Source of the DNA: Anniella stebbinsi
Taxonomy: Eukaryota > Chordata > Lepidosauria > Squamata > Anniellidae
Length of the DNA stretch: 64,000 bases
Direction of reading: 5' to 3'
Assembly: GCA_029215795.1 (NCBI GenBank)
Contig: JARDYH010000002.1
Location: 201,617,810 to 201,681,809, forward strand
Every line of letters begins with the position of its first letter. The first letter of the stretch is position 1. Positions 41,896-51,548 of this stretch are shown here, piece by piece. The notes under the pieces were generated by a model, which was given only the letters and a program-made list of their open reading frames with translations, was not told the DNA's origin and did no database searches. The position numbers and the translations under genes were made by a program.

Positions 41896-42474
41896 ATGAC
41901 ATAAGATAGAAAAATATGATGACATAACTCGCCAGCATAAAACTCTAGCATGTGGGTGATCATATGGGATTTGAGAAGGGAAGGGAACAGGAAAGGAAGG
42001 GGTTCTGCAGATAGAAGTGGTAGAAAAGAATGAATGACGAACAGGCACCGGTGTAATGAACACAAGACCAAAAGACTGCAAGAATTCATTGCTGATCTGC
42101 CCACCAGCCGCCTCAGCCTGCTTCTTTAGCTAGAGTTATTGGGAGGCTAGAATGAAACACAACATGCTAATGACTACATGAAACGCAGCTCAAAAGACTC
42201 TTGGAATTAAGTGGGATAGAATGTATAAACTACCAAAAATGTGTATACTTTTAAAGGTACACCTTGAGTGCACCTTTACAACATGCATACAAAACAACTG
42301 TATTTTTTAATGTGCATGAAAATACATATGACTTTATGCATGAAAATACATATGAAGTTCCATGCAGACCAAAAAATAATAATTCACAGTCTGATGTGGA
42401 AACAGGAACCCATGGTGGAAATAATCATTCCACGAGAACCTGAAATAGTTAGACATTTCTGAAGGACCCAATGA
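41896..42474. other. No recognisable element
   Basis: A GCATGAAAATACATATGA repeat occurs twice at about 42313-42353. Nothing else. Confidence 0.4.
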
Positions 42475-42478
42475 TCCT

Positions 42479-42856
42479 GTTCAGATGACACACTAAGCCA
42501 CAGTGGTTCAGCATTTTAAGCTAAACACACACTAAACCATGGTTAGGCCACTAACCCTTTTGCAACAAAAGGTTAGGCAGCATGTTTAAATCGTAGTTAT
42601 GTAGCCACCATGGTTAGGAATGGTTCACATGACACACTAAACCATAATGATTAGCTCAAAAGGCTTAACCATTGTGACTTAGAATGTCATCTGACAGGGC
42701 CAGTATGACTTAGCGTGTCATGTGAACCATGACTTAGTGTGTCATGTGAACCATTCTTAACCATGGTGGCTACATAACCATGGTTTAAACACATTCACTA
42801 ACCATTTGCCGCAAAAGAGTTAGCAGCCTAACCATGGCTTAGCGTGTTGTCTGAAC
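42479..42856. mobile_element. Palindromic element with TGTTCAGA termini (AACCATGG-rich)
   Basis: GTTCAGATGACACACTAAGC to GCTTAGCGTGTTGTCTGAAC, exact over the first bases and mirrored inward: CATGGTTAG/CTAACCATG, and TAGCCACCATGGTTAGGAAT mirrored at 42755. Internal copies of GTTCACATGACACACTAA show a nested repeated unit like the Harbinger-like family. The hexamer CCCAAT lies close outside both ends. The 320-bp hAT-like copy at 42874 follows 17 bp away. Confidence 0.75.
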
Positions 42857-42873
42857 AAGCCCAATAAGTTAGT

Positions 42874-43193
42874 TAGGCTGACCATATGAAAAGGAGGACA
42901 GGGCTCATGTAACTTTAACAGTTGTAGAGAAGAGGGAATTTCAGCTGGAGTCATTTGTATGCAATTTGTACCTGGTGAAATTCCCTCTTCATTACAATAG
43001 TTAAAGCTGCAGGGGCCGTGCCCTCTTTTGTATCTGGTCACTCTAGTATAGTGCATGCAACTTTAATTGCTTTGATGAAGAGGTGATTTCATCAGGTACT
43101 AACTGTATACAAATGACGCAGGCTGAAATTCCCTTTTCTCTGCAACTGTTAAAGTTACATGAGCACTGTCCTCCTTTTCATATAATCAGCCTA
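42874..43193. mobile_element. hAT-like palindromic element (GACCATATG family), copy 7
   Basis: 320 bp, TAGGCTGACCATATGAAAAG to CATATAATCAGCCTA. Perfect 8-bp duplication AAGTTAGT at 42866-42873 and 43194-43201. Confidence 0.95.
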
Positions 43194-43201
43194 AAGTTAG
43201 T

Positions 43202-43686
43202 GCTTTGTTAAGTTACTAAGGGTGTAACTGAAGAGACTTCCAATGTGTTAAAAAGAAAACCCTCAAAATCTAACAAAGCATATTGAAGTATTTGCACCTG
43301 CAATAATTGCTTCACATCACACAGGAGGTTAATATAAGAAACAAATGGTGAGAATCACAGTAGTCATTTAAGGGGAAGAATGTGAAAAAGAATGATGGCG
43401 TGGTTTGTTTTAAATCCATGTAATTAAAGCATTTGCACACACACTGATAGGTGCAAGATAAATAAAATGCAGGAATCCCACAGTGTGCCAACAGTAAACC
43501 ATTGGGCTTTAATATGATTTACTTAGCAACTTACTAATTTGATCACTTGTTTGTTTTCCTGCTATGTATTCAGTGGCACGTCTAAGTTGATTTTGCATGT
43601 AAATTTATTCTTGTTTTGTTTTTAAAGAGAAATACAATAAATAAGAAGACGAATCACAGTAAAGCACAGTATGCCTGACATGCTGC
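43202..43686. other. No recognisable element; AT-rich
   Basis: Nothing assigned. Confidence 0.4.
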
Positions 43687-43694
43687 TACTAGAG

Positions 43695-44555
43695 TAGGGA
43701 TGTACGGATTTTGCTAAAGCCATTCTGTCCATGTTTGGCAGATTGGCGGGTGTACCCTTTCATTCCATCATGCACTCATGGATGGAATTTTGTTAACCAG
43801 AATTCCATTCCACTTGTGCTAATGCGCATTAGCGCAAGTGTGCATCAGCATTAGTGTGAACTTGCACAAATGCACAAATGCACATTACTTAATGCAGGTT
43901 AGTGCTAAGACACATTAACTAATGTGCATTTGTGCAAATGTGAATTAAAGTTAATCTGAATTTGCATAAATTCCTCCCCCCAAAGTGAAAAACCAGTCCC
44001 CAAGTCCAGAGAATGTGCATGACTCAGAAAAAGTTGGTCCACTAAAGAATCCACAGGTTGGATTCATGGAAATTAGTGCTGGGCCAAATCCTGTCCTCTA
44101 TTTTTGGAAACTTTCTCTCTCCCTGTGAAAGAGTAGTTCTGAGGGGCCTTCTTCTGCCTATTTTTTTAGTTTTCAAAAACAAACACCCCCTTCCTCCAGC
44201 ATTTGGAGGAGCCCGGCAGTGAATGCCTATTGGAGACCATGTGACCTCTCCCTCTCCAATAAGCATCCAGTAAGTACTCCTGGGCTTCTGAAAATGGCAA
44301 GGGTGTTTAAAAAAATAGAAAGAAAGAAAAACCCTCAACAACTGGCTACATTTAAAAAGGTATATGGGAAATCCATCCCCCCTCCCCAAGGAGAAAATTC
44401 TCCAAAATTCTCACCTCTCCCAGCCTCTTTTGCCCAAATTTTTATTCTCCCCCAACCCCCGCGAAATATCAAAACTGGAATGGTCAAATTTTTTGGCACA
44501 GCTCTAATAGAAATCTGAACATTTGAATCCATTGTGAATTACTCCAGCATCCCTA
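43695..44555. mobile_element. AGGGATG-type hAT-like element split by a second element
   Basis: TAGGGATGTACGGATTTTGC to CTCCAGCATCCCTA. Flanks TACTAGAG (43687-43694) and TCTTAGAG (44556-44563) agree at 6 of 8. Removing the nested element and one duplication copy (441 bp) leaves 420 bp, close to the 434-bp copy at 36868-37301. Inner GTGCATTAGC / GCACAAATGC repeats. Confidence 0.8.
44074..44506. mobile_element. TAGNGCTG-type hAT-like element, nested
   Basis: TAGTGCTGGGCCAAATCC to TTTTTTGGCACAGCTCTA. Flanks ATGGAAAT (44066-44073) and ATAGAAAT (44507-44514) agree at 7 of 8. Inside, mirrored segments around CACTGCCGGGCTCC (CCCCTTCCTCC and TGGAGACCATGTGACC) are partly palindromic. 433 bp. Confidence 0.8.
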
Positions 44556-44563
44556 TCTTAGAG

Positions 44564-45249
44564 CAGACCACCATATTAATTTTTTTTAATGGAACCCTTT
44601 GCCTTCCATCTCAGGCCTGATATTTCCTAGATAACCACTGAAAAATGTGAGGATCAACACTCCTTCTGAAGTCATACTCCAATCTCTTCCCCAGCCTTGA
44701 GGAAAAGTGTGGGTGAACTCTGCCTCTGCCATATGCTCCATCTCTCCTAATTTTCCAGGTCCCTCTTTGTCCTTGAAGCTGCCTTTGCATGAGATTTCAA
44801 CAGGGCTGGCAGCAAGGTTAAGTATGGATGGGCACCTGCTGAGGACCCACATCCAGCTGGGTGGCCATGACAAGAGCTCCCTGGAGTTGCTCCTCCTCTT
44901 CATCATCTAAAGCTACTTGTTCACTTGCCTCTTGCTCTTCCCCAGACAACAGTCGTGCTGAGAAGGAGGACCAGTAAATGCCATGGCCTCCTTGCTTGCT
45001 GGCTCTCTGCCTGTCAAGCAAGCCATAGCAATGGTGAGAAAGAGGATGAGGAGCAATAGCAACTGGTGATAATGGCGATGAGAAGGGAGACTGACTCAAG
45101 GAGGGGGGAAATTGTTGATGTCTTGCCCAAAGGCCCTTAGCAACCTGGATTTTGGGGCACCATGTACACACTGCCAGTCAATGCTACAAATGGAAGATGA
45201 TGATAATGATGGATGATGCTGAATCTTTTTTTAAAATAAATAAATAAAT
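44564..45249. other. No recognisable element
   Basis: Mirror-overlapping frames of about 117 and 106 residues carry no motif; (AAAT)n at 45232-45254. Confidence 0.4.
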
Positions 45250-45325
45250 AAATGGCTATGTTGGCTGGGAATGATGGGAGTTGCAGTCCAATACATCTAG
45301 AGGGCACCAGGTTGTGGGGGGCTCT
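45250..45325. mobile_element. ACTCCCAT-type palindromic MITE, right half
   Basis: GGCTATGTTGGCTGGGAATG ATGGGAGTTGCAG, then ACATCTAGAGGGCACCAGGT. Confidence 0.65.
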
Positions 45326-45522
45326 CATACGGTTATTTGTTTTTATTTCTATATCAACCATCACTAGTTTTCCAGGATAGTTTACCCACATGAATAATAA
45401 CAGAACAAATTAGAACACTATAAAATCCAAACTTATTTTATAAAGTCCAGGAGAACACAAACAGCTTTGGTGCCAGATGAGCCTTTCTAGAAAAGCCATC
45501 GCAATTCAATATGGAGAATAGC

Positions 45523-45613
45523 ATAATCCTATACATATTTACTCAAAGAAGCTTCACTGAGTTCAATGGAACTTACTCCCAAGTAAGTATGCATAGGACA
45601 ATTGCAGCCTTAG
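45523..45613. mobile_element. Short palindromic MITE (AATCCTATGCATG family), best copy
   Basis: GCATAATCCTATACATATTT ACTC, CACTGAGTTCAATGGAACTT, ACTCCCAAGTAAGTATGCAT, AGGACAATTGCAGCCTTA: about 90 bp, mirrored ends. The termini resemble those of the long form at 28688-28819. Confidence 0.75.
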
Positions 45614-46095
45614 GTAAATTAGCATGGAGATGTGTAGCACAATGAAAGGTCTGAACAGTGCCTTGGACAATACCATAAAACAGCAGGGAAATGCTAACAT
45701 GGTACATTTTAAAAGCATATATCCAGCATACAGTTGTGTGGGCGGGCAACAGAAGTAAGAATAAGTCCTATCTGGCATAATTCTTATGGCTCTCATGCTG
45801 CAGTACTGTACACATCCTTACCACACTTTTTGTTTTAGGAAGTCCAAGCAATACATAATTCACATGCATGCCACACTTCTCTTCAAATGAAAGCCTTTGA
45901 CCAAAATAAATTCTATTTCTAGGACAACCCAAAGCAGCAGCCAAGCATGCTATAGGGTTTCAATTGTACAGAGTTAATAGTTTCATTTTTGTGTTTGAAA
46001 GACTTCCATATGCCTCTACGTAAACATTAAACCATAAAAAAAATATTTACTGAAACCACTGGATTGGGACAAGTCAGTCATGATGAACTTAAGTC

Positions 46096-46260
46096 TCACT
46101 TATTTCTAAAAAGAAGAGAGAAGTGGTTCTCGGAATGCTGAGATACTTTTTTAATTCACGTGAATTAATAAAGTATCGCAGCATTCCGAGAACTTCTTCT
46201 CTCTTCTTTTTTGACCTAAGTGGATGCTCTCCTCCTTTTGGTTTTTCACTTATTTCTAAA
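46096..46260. mobile_element. Hairpin insertion with 15-bp flanking direct repeat
   Basis: TCACTTATTTCTAAA occurs exactly at 46096-46110 and 46246-46260. Between them are 135 bp: a palindrome 46111-46208 with 49-bp arms centred on TTCACGTGAA (four arm mismatches: 45 of 49 paired), then a 37-bp tail ending CCTTTTGGTTTTT. The length of the duplication suits LINE-mediated retroposition rather than a cut-and-paste transposon. The terminal T5 would suit a Pol III transcript end. I recognise no known RNA. Confidence 0.75.
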
Positions 46261-46888
46261 CATTACTAAATTTGGATCCAAATCTTTGTTTTCAACTACT
46301 TTTTGCAAGTGCTTCACCACAATTATCCATTTAGCTGACTGTCGTCACAGCCTGAAACATTCATAATGATACACAACAACTAGAAAAATCCATGGTTTAA
46401 TCCAAGAGCATTCTATGGGTTACCAAAGGGTTTCATTTTCATCTAAATCTTTCTAGGGAAACAAATGAAACACAACCAAACTTTTTCTGCTATGGCTAAT
46501 TCTGTGTTTGTATGCACTATACAGCCAAATTCTGCTATTGAAGTAATGCTGAATCAAAATATGACGGCATACTCACTGAACCCCCAAATGCATACACACT
46601 CCATTCTGGCAGAGGAGCAGCAAAACAAGGCTAAATGTTGTCAAGTCAGAGTGAGTACAGAAAGTATTCCCCTCACTCTGATTTGGCTTCATGTTGTCGT
46701 CACATAGCTACATTTGATTGGCTAAATAGTGTAATCAGAAGCCAACTCAGAATAAGAGTAATGCTTCCTGCCCTTATTCCAGTTTGGCTTCATGATATCA
46801 GATGCCTTCACAGTGTCAATGTGATTCCCAATTGGGTGGGATTGCTTCAAGGAGAAGCTCTCCAGCGTGTGTGTTTTCAAACATAGCA
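46261..46888. other. No recognisable element
   Basis: Two similar blocks (TCTGATTTGGCTTCATG near 46677 and TTCCAGTTTGGCTTCATG near 46777, each followed by ATGTTGTCGTCACAT or ATATCAGATGCC) hint at an old tandem or palindromic element, not resolved. Confidence 0.35.
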
Positions 46889-46896
46889 CCAAAGCT

Positions 46897-47115
46897 GAGT
46901 GGAGGCTGGTGGCTCTGATTTTGATGAGGCGGTGAATCCATTATGGGTCTTAGTCAGAATCAGTCAGAACTCTAAACGAGCTATTCAAGGTGGCAAAACT
47001 ATTTGGAGGCTAGGGTTCAGCACCTTGGATAGATCTTTTAGAGTTCTGACTGATTCTAACTAAAACCCAGAATGGATTCAGAGCCTCATCGAAATGGAGC
47101 CATCAGCCTCCATTG
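46897..47115. mobile_element. Palindromic hAT-like MITE (TGGAGGCTGGTGGC family)
   Basis: GAGTGGAGGCTGGTGGCTCT to GAGCCATCAGCCTCCATTG, 219 bp, with arms of about 95 bp: TCAGTCAGAACTCTAAACGA mirrored by TTTTAGAGTTCTGACTGATT. Flanks CCAAAGCT (46889-46896) and CCAAAGCC (47116-47123) agree at 7 of 8. A truncated relative is at 61167-61245. Confidence 0.85.
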
Positions 47116-47123
47116 CCAAAGCC

Positions 47124-47577
47124 GCAGACCAGTGAAAGAAGCATCTGCTAATAGGCAGCAGACAACATGTCAAAAAGATAGGCAATGTGTGGTGTGTGTT
47201 TTTACATGTTACACTCTCTTAATCTCTTCTTAGTGAAAGCCCATTAATACTACTAGTTCTATTACATTTCACTCTGACATGTTTTTGTATGATGGATGAC
47301 TACTGTGTCACTCAAATGGAGTAGAGCCCTAGCTAGGGAAAGCAACAGAAACCCACTCCTGATTACACTACCTTCCACCCTTTTCTATCTTTGCCTCAAT
47401 GCCCTGACACATTATGCTATGTACCCAAGACCATTCGGTATGTGATTTTCCTCCAATCATTTTCACTTGAGAAGGAGCTTTGTGACGCTCAAAAGCCTCT
47501 CCTCCCATGCCTTTCCATTTTTTTTGCCAATGTTCCTAGGCCTTCCAATGCCCATAGTCCCTCCCTTTCATCTTCTA
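47124..47577. other. No recognisable element
   Basis: Nothing assigned. Confidence 0.4.
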
Positions 47578-47579
47578 CC

Positions 47580-47885
47580 AGAGGGATGGTGAACATCTTT
47601 CAGCCCCAGGGCTGAATTAAATTTCCAAGAAGCTCTCAAGGGCCACATTCTAGTGGTAGCTGGTTGGGGCCAAAAATAACTCTTACTGCCAGTAACTAAG
47701 CCTTAGGAGAGGCATTTCAACATTTTAGATTGGGAAGGGGGAACAGCATCAAAGACAGGAAACCACCAAACAATGGGGGAAAGGGGCCAGGGAAGAGGGT
47801 AGGGCCATTTGGGGACCCCTAGACAATCATATTGGGACCCCAGGAAAGCCAGATTTGGCCCTAAAGACTGATGTTCCCCACCCTT
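47580..47885. mobile_element. GGGGTG-type element
   Basis: AGAGGGATGGTGAACATCTT to CTGATGTTCCCCACCCTT: mirrored GATGTTC/GAACATC ends. Inner CTCTCAAGGGCCACATTCTA, TACTGCCAGTAACTAAGCCT and GAGGCATTTCAACATTTTAG are shared with 7606-7905. No clear 8-bp duplication. Confidence 0.65.
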
Positions 47886-48091
47886 GTTCTATTATCACAA
47901 ATGAAGTTTGGAAGAATCCTGAAGATTCCTTTGACGAATCATAAGGAATACCCTACATTGGGGAGGCAGATTAAGATCTACTAGTAGATGCCTGGGTGAT
48001 GGGCAGTGGATTGGGCAAGAGATTCTGATTCCCAATTATTTAACAACAGCAACCACAATATGACCTTGTCCACCTAAGTTTGGGGAGTAAC

Positions 48092-48230
48092 CTGGACTAG
48101 ATCTACACCAGTTCTTTTCCACAGTATTGAAGTGCACTGTTGGGGCACATTAGGCATTCCATATACCACTGTTCTAGCATTATATCCCATTTTCAGTCCA
48201 TATTTTCCAAAATACCGCAACTGATATCAC
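48092..48230. mobile_element. Palindromic MITE (AGATCTACACCA family), left part
   Basis: CTGGACTAGATCTACACCAG, AGTATTGAAGTGCACTGTTG GGGCAC, then CATTCCATATACCACTGTTC. The right TIR is not found. Confidence 0.55.
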
Positions 48231-49183
48231 TGCCTGCCCTACAAGTATAAGTGCCAGAGGCTATGGCATCACCATGATGAGATCCCATCGCTGTGACATG
48301 AGGTGTACATCTCATGCCATATCAAGGCGCGGACTTTTGTGTGAAACGACTGTGGGTACACCTGGTACTGAAAACCAATTCCTACTAGGCTCAGCATGTG
48401 CTCAGAGGTATCCTCCTCTTTAGCTTTAAGTGTACAGCTTCTGCACCTGCTCCAATTGGTGTGTGACTTGAGCAAGACACACAGGTCCCCTGGTCACAGA
48501 CCTCCACACTATGGTAAGATGTCCTGTATTTTCCTTGCAATTATAATATAATGATAATAACATTAGCCTATGCAAATATGTGTCCTCTTTTGTGGCATTG
48601 TGTTTCCTCTTCTTAGATGATGCGTAAGCGACCACTCTACTTCCAGAACCATATTCTGTCCCTTGCGCTTAGCTTTTCTGTTTTACTGAGTTCTGCACTT
48701 TATTTCCTCTGGGTCCTCAAGCTCCATTTTTTTGCATTTCTGGCTAAATCTCAGCTCATTTCAGTAACCAGTTGAGGCCCCAAGTTGAGCTTGTCTCGGC
48801 CAGTAGAGAAAAATTCATTACTGGAGGATTAGCTCTTATTTTCCTCCAGGTTTACAGATGTCTTTAAATCCATCAAAAAACTCTTTACCAAAAGACAGAG
48901 GCTCATCCTTGTGCATCGCTTATCAGAAAGAAGTTGGATATGTTTTAATTGGAGCATCTGAAACAAAGACACAACATGGCACAGCAGAGCTGCAACCATT
49001 CCGCTACTCAGTCTGGGCTGGGATGCAATTACTTTATTGATACCTTAGGGGTACATTGTGTTAACACTGCCAATCAGGTATGTAAGTAGTACACCGTATG
49101 CATTTGTTAGTATTGTAAAGTCCGTTGAACTTCAAAATGGGACTTCACCAGGTGTGGCGTTTTTAGAGATGTTTCTTGTAGGT
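48231..49183. other. No recognisable element
   Basis: Nearly 1 kb, nothing assigned. Frames of 60-69 residues without motifs. Confidence 0.35.
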
Positions 49184-49283
49184 GTGCAGAGTAGTGGCTA
49201 GCGTGAGGTCTGACCTGACTGTCTCCAGTTCAAATTTCAGCTCTGCTATAGATTCACTGGATACCAGGCTCTCCCAAGACATT
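49184..49283 (+). mobile_element. tRNA-derived SINE (squamate type), diverged fragment
   Basis: GCAGAGTAGTGGCTAGCGTG and CTGACTGTCTCCAGTTCAAA TTTCAGCTCTGC follow the A-box/B-box spacing of the copy at 49337. Truncated after about 100 bp. Confidence 0.45.
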
Positions 49284-49336
49284 TTGTTACCTGAGACAGA
49301 GCAATTAATGGTGCCACACAAAGACACACAGCCAGG

Positions 49337-49549
49337 CATGCGGTGCTTGGAGTACTGGGCTCAGGAGATCCAGGTTTTAGTCCCCACTCAGCCATGAAGC
49401 TCACTGGGTGACTTTGGGCCAGTCACTGACTCTCAGCCTAACCTACCTCACAGGGCTGTTGTGAAGATAATATGGGGAGGGGGGCCATGTAAGCCACTTG
49501 GGTTGCTCGCAAGAGGAGAAAAGGTGGGATATAAACGTAATCAATCAAT
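49337..49549 (+). mobile_element. tRNA-derived SINE (squamate type), nearly complete
   Basis: GGCATGCGGTGCTTGGAGTA, GAGATCCAGGTTTTAGTCCC (B-box region), ACTCAGCCATGAAGCTCACT, GGGTGACTTTGGGCCAGTCA, CTCACAGGGCTGTTGTGAAG, then GGTGGGATATAAACGTAATC and a short CAAT tail. I know this core from squamate SINEs with LINE-like 3' ends. The family name is not certain without a search. Confidence 0.85.
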
Positions 49550-50300
49550 CGCATAATACACAAGGCCAGCCATTTTATTTTGGCACCTGAAGCAGAAAAT
49601 CCCACAAGTGCTTCTCGCCCTCCTGGTAGTAAATAACAACTTGCTGCCCTTTCATGGCACTCAGAATCAACTTCCTGAGGTTGCCACCTCACTTTGCCTA
49701 ATGGTAGGGCCAACCCTTTGAAACTGTATCAAAAGGAAAGCTGAGGCAAGTCACTGAATTATGAAAAAATTACATTCACTAAGAACCTTGTTTGATTTTT
49801 TTCTTTTGAAATCACGCTTTCAGTGAACGCATAAGGGGAAGACTGTGATCATGCCTTCCGTCACCTGTTCCTGACCAGTCATTCTGAACACAGTCTACAT
49901 CTGTACAACTGTACTCATATACACTCTGTGAGATCAAGACTCTCTGAGGCACAGACAAAGCCTAAGCACATAATGGAGACAAGGTATTTAGACAAGGAAT
50001 GGACAACACGCAGGCTACATGATGCATGCAGCCTGCCAGGGTTATTTGTGCAGACCCCATCCAGTCCCTGCTACAGCTGGGAAAGGTGCATCCCCTCCAT
50101 GTGAATTGTTTCCCAGGAGTATAGTTGTTTCTCCAGAGAAGCAGGGCATGGGCGCCTCTTCTGGCAGTGGTGGCAGGAAGGGGTTCAGCCCCGGCAGCTT
50201 TCCAGATTGGCCAATGTGGACCTCTGACTCTCTGAAATTGTCCATCTCAATTTAGACCTTCACATGAATGCATGGAAGTTAAGTCCAATCCAATCCCCCA
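49550..50300. other. No recognisable element
   Basis: Nothing assigned. Confidence 0.4.
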
Positions 50301-50303
50301 CAT

Positions 50304-50452
50304 GGGCCAGATCTACATCTTATGTCAAATCATTATGAATGTGAAATCAAAAGCAGGAAATACCTCTATGAAAGTGGATTATGGAATGTGGATTGTGCCC
50401 CAACAGTTATCAGTGCACTTCAATACTGCTATAAAGCAGTGTAGATCTAGCC
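50304..50452. mobile_element. Palindromic MITE (AGATCTACACCA family), copy 3
   Basis: GGGCCAGATCTACATCTTAT to AAGCAGTGTAGATCTAGCC. The middle has GTGCCCCAACAGTTATCAGT and CACTTCAATACTGCTATAAA. 149 bp; flanks do not match. Confidence 0.75.
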
Positions 50453-50729
50453 AAGTGTCCATTATCCATGCATTTCAGACAACTTCACAGATCTTAGTCT
50501 CTTACTGGTTAGCGCAATAGTCCTCATGATCCAAACGATAGCATGTTAGCTGTAGACCCAGAAAACCAGTTACAAATTACAGTTAAGTCACAATGGCTGG
50601 CTGAGCAAATCCTAGCACAGTTAACCATTTTTCAAAGGCAATGAAGAGATGGTCCTATTGAAATCAACTGGGTTTTAGTTGTGATTAACTTGTTGCCTTG
50701 ATTTCAATGAGACTTAAGAGTGACTAACT

Positions 50730-50795
50730 TTAGCTGTATATTTTGTGAACCACCCAGAGAGCTTCAGCTATGGGGTATAGAAATAAGGAGGAGGA
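50730..50795 (+). mobile_element. CR1/L2-type LINE 3' tip
   Basis: TTTTGTGAACCACCCAGAGA GCTTCAGCTATGGGGTATAG then AAATAAGGAGGAGGAGG. Only the terminal about 65 bp are preserved. Confidence 0.7.
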
Positions 50796-51033
50796 GGAGA
50801 TGAAATTAAAATATGACATGCATAAGGGTGAACACAATCAGGAGGATCTATCCTGCATCATATGGAAAGGTTAGGCTATAATGAAAAACAAATAATGAGT
50901 AGTAGTGAGCGTAGGAACAAGAGCAGGCTTTTCTATAATATCGAAATACATTTCTAGCAGGATTTTTTTATTTTAAAAATACATCTTTTGGTGCTTCATG
51001 AACATTCAGATGACAGAAGCCAAAGTGGGTGAC

Positions 51034-51543
51034 TGTGATGCGCTCCAAATTATTTTAATTTTACACGCTTTAATCATAGGGTGATAACAAGCGCAGCTGC
51101 ACTGGCTTCCTTTAAGAATTTTGTGCTACATTCCCTGATCTTCTTATAGTGTGCGGAAATTCTGGATGTCTATCAAAAATGACATGCCATCTGCCTCTCA
51201 GACAATTTATCTTCTCTTTTAATGCTCATGTTCACCAGGAAAGATTTGTGGAGACAAAGCCATTTCACTCTGGAATACCCTCTTTTCCTCACTTAAACAG
51301 TGTTCTTGTCTGGCAGCATTGACAGTAATTGGTCCAGGGCCTGCAAAGCACTCAGGGATGGGGCCTTAACTACCTGATTATTTTTATAAGGTCAACCAGC
51401 TTCACCAGGTTAACCAGTGAGTTAAAAAATGCCATTCCTGGCAGATTGAATGAGCAGCCTCAAGTTACCCAAAGTTTTGCCATAATAAACCTCATTTCTG
51501 ACTCTGACCGGTGTCCAATTATTTGAGGCTGTCCTTCATCACA
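51034..51543 (+). mobile_element. Solo LTR, 510 bp
   Basis: TGTGATGCGCTCC to CTTCATCACA, inverted termini TGTGATG/CATCACA, with a perfect 5-bp duplication GTGAC at 51029-51033 and 51544-51548. AATAAA at 51484-51489 lies 54 bp before the end and supports the plus orientation. TTTTTATAAGG at 51382 is a possible TATA-type box. No internal region remains. Shares the first seven bases with the 911-bp LTR at 9474 but not the body. Confidence 0.9.
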
Positions 51544-51548
51544 GTGAC

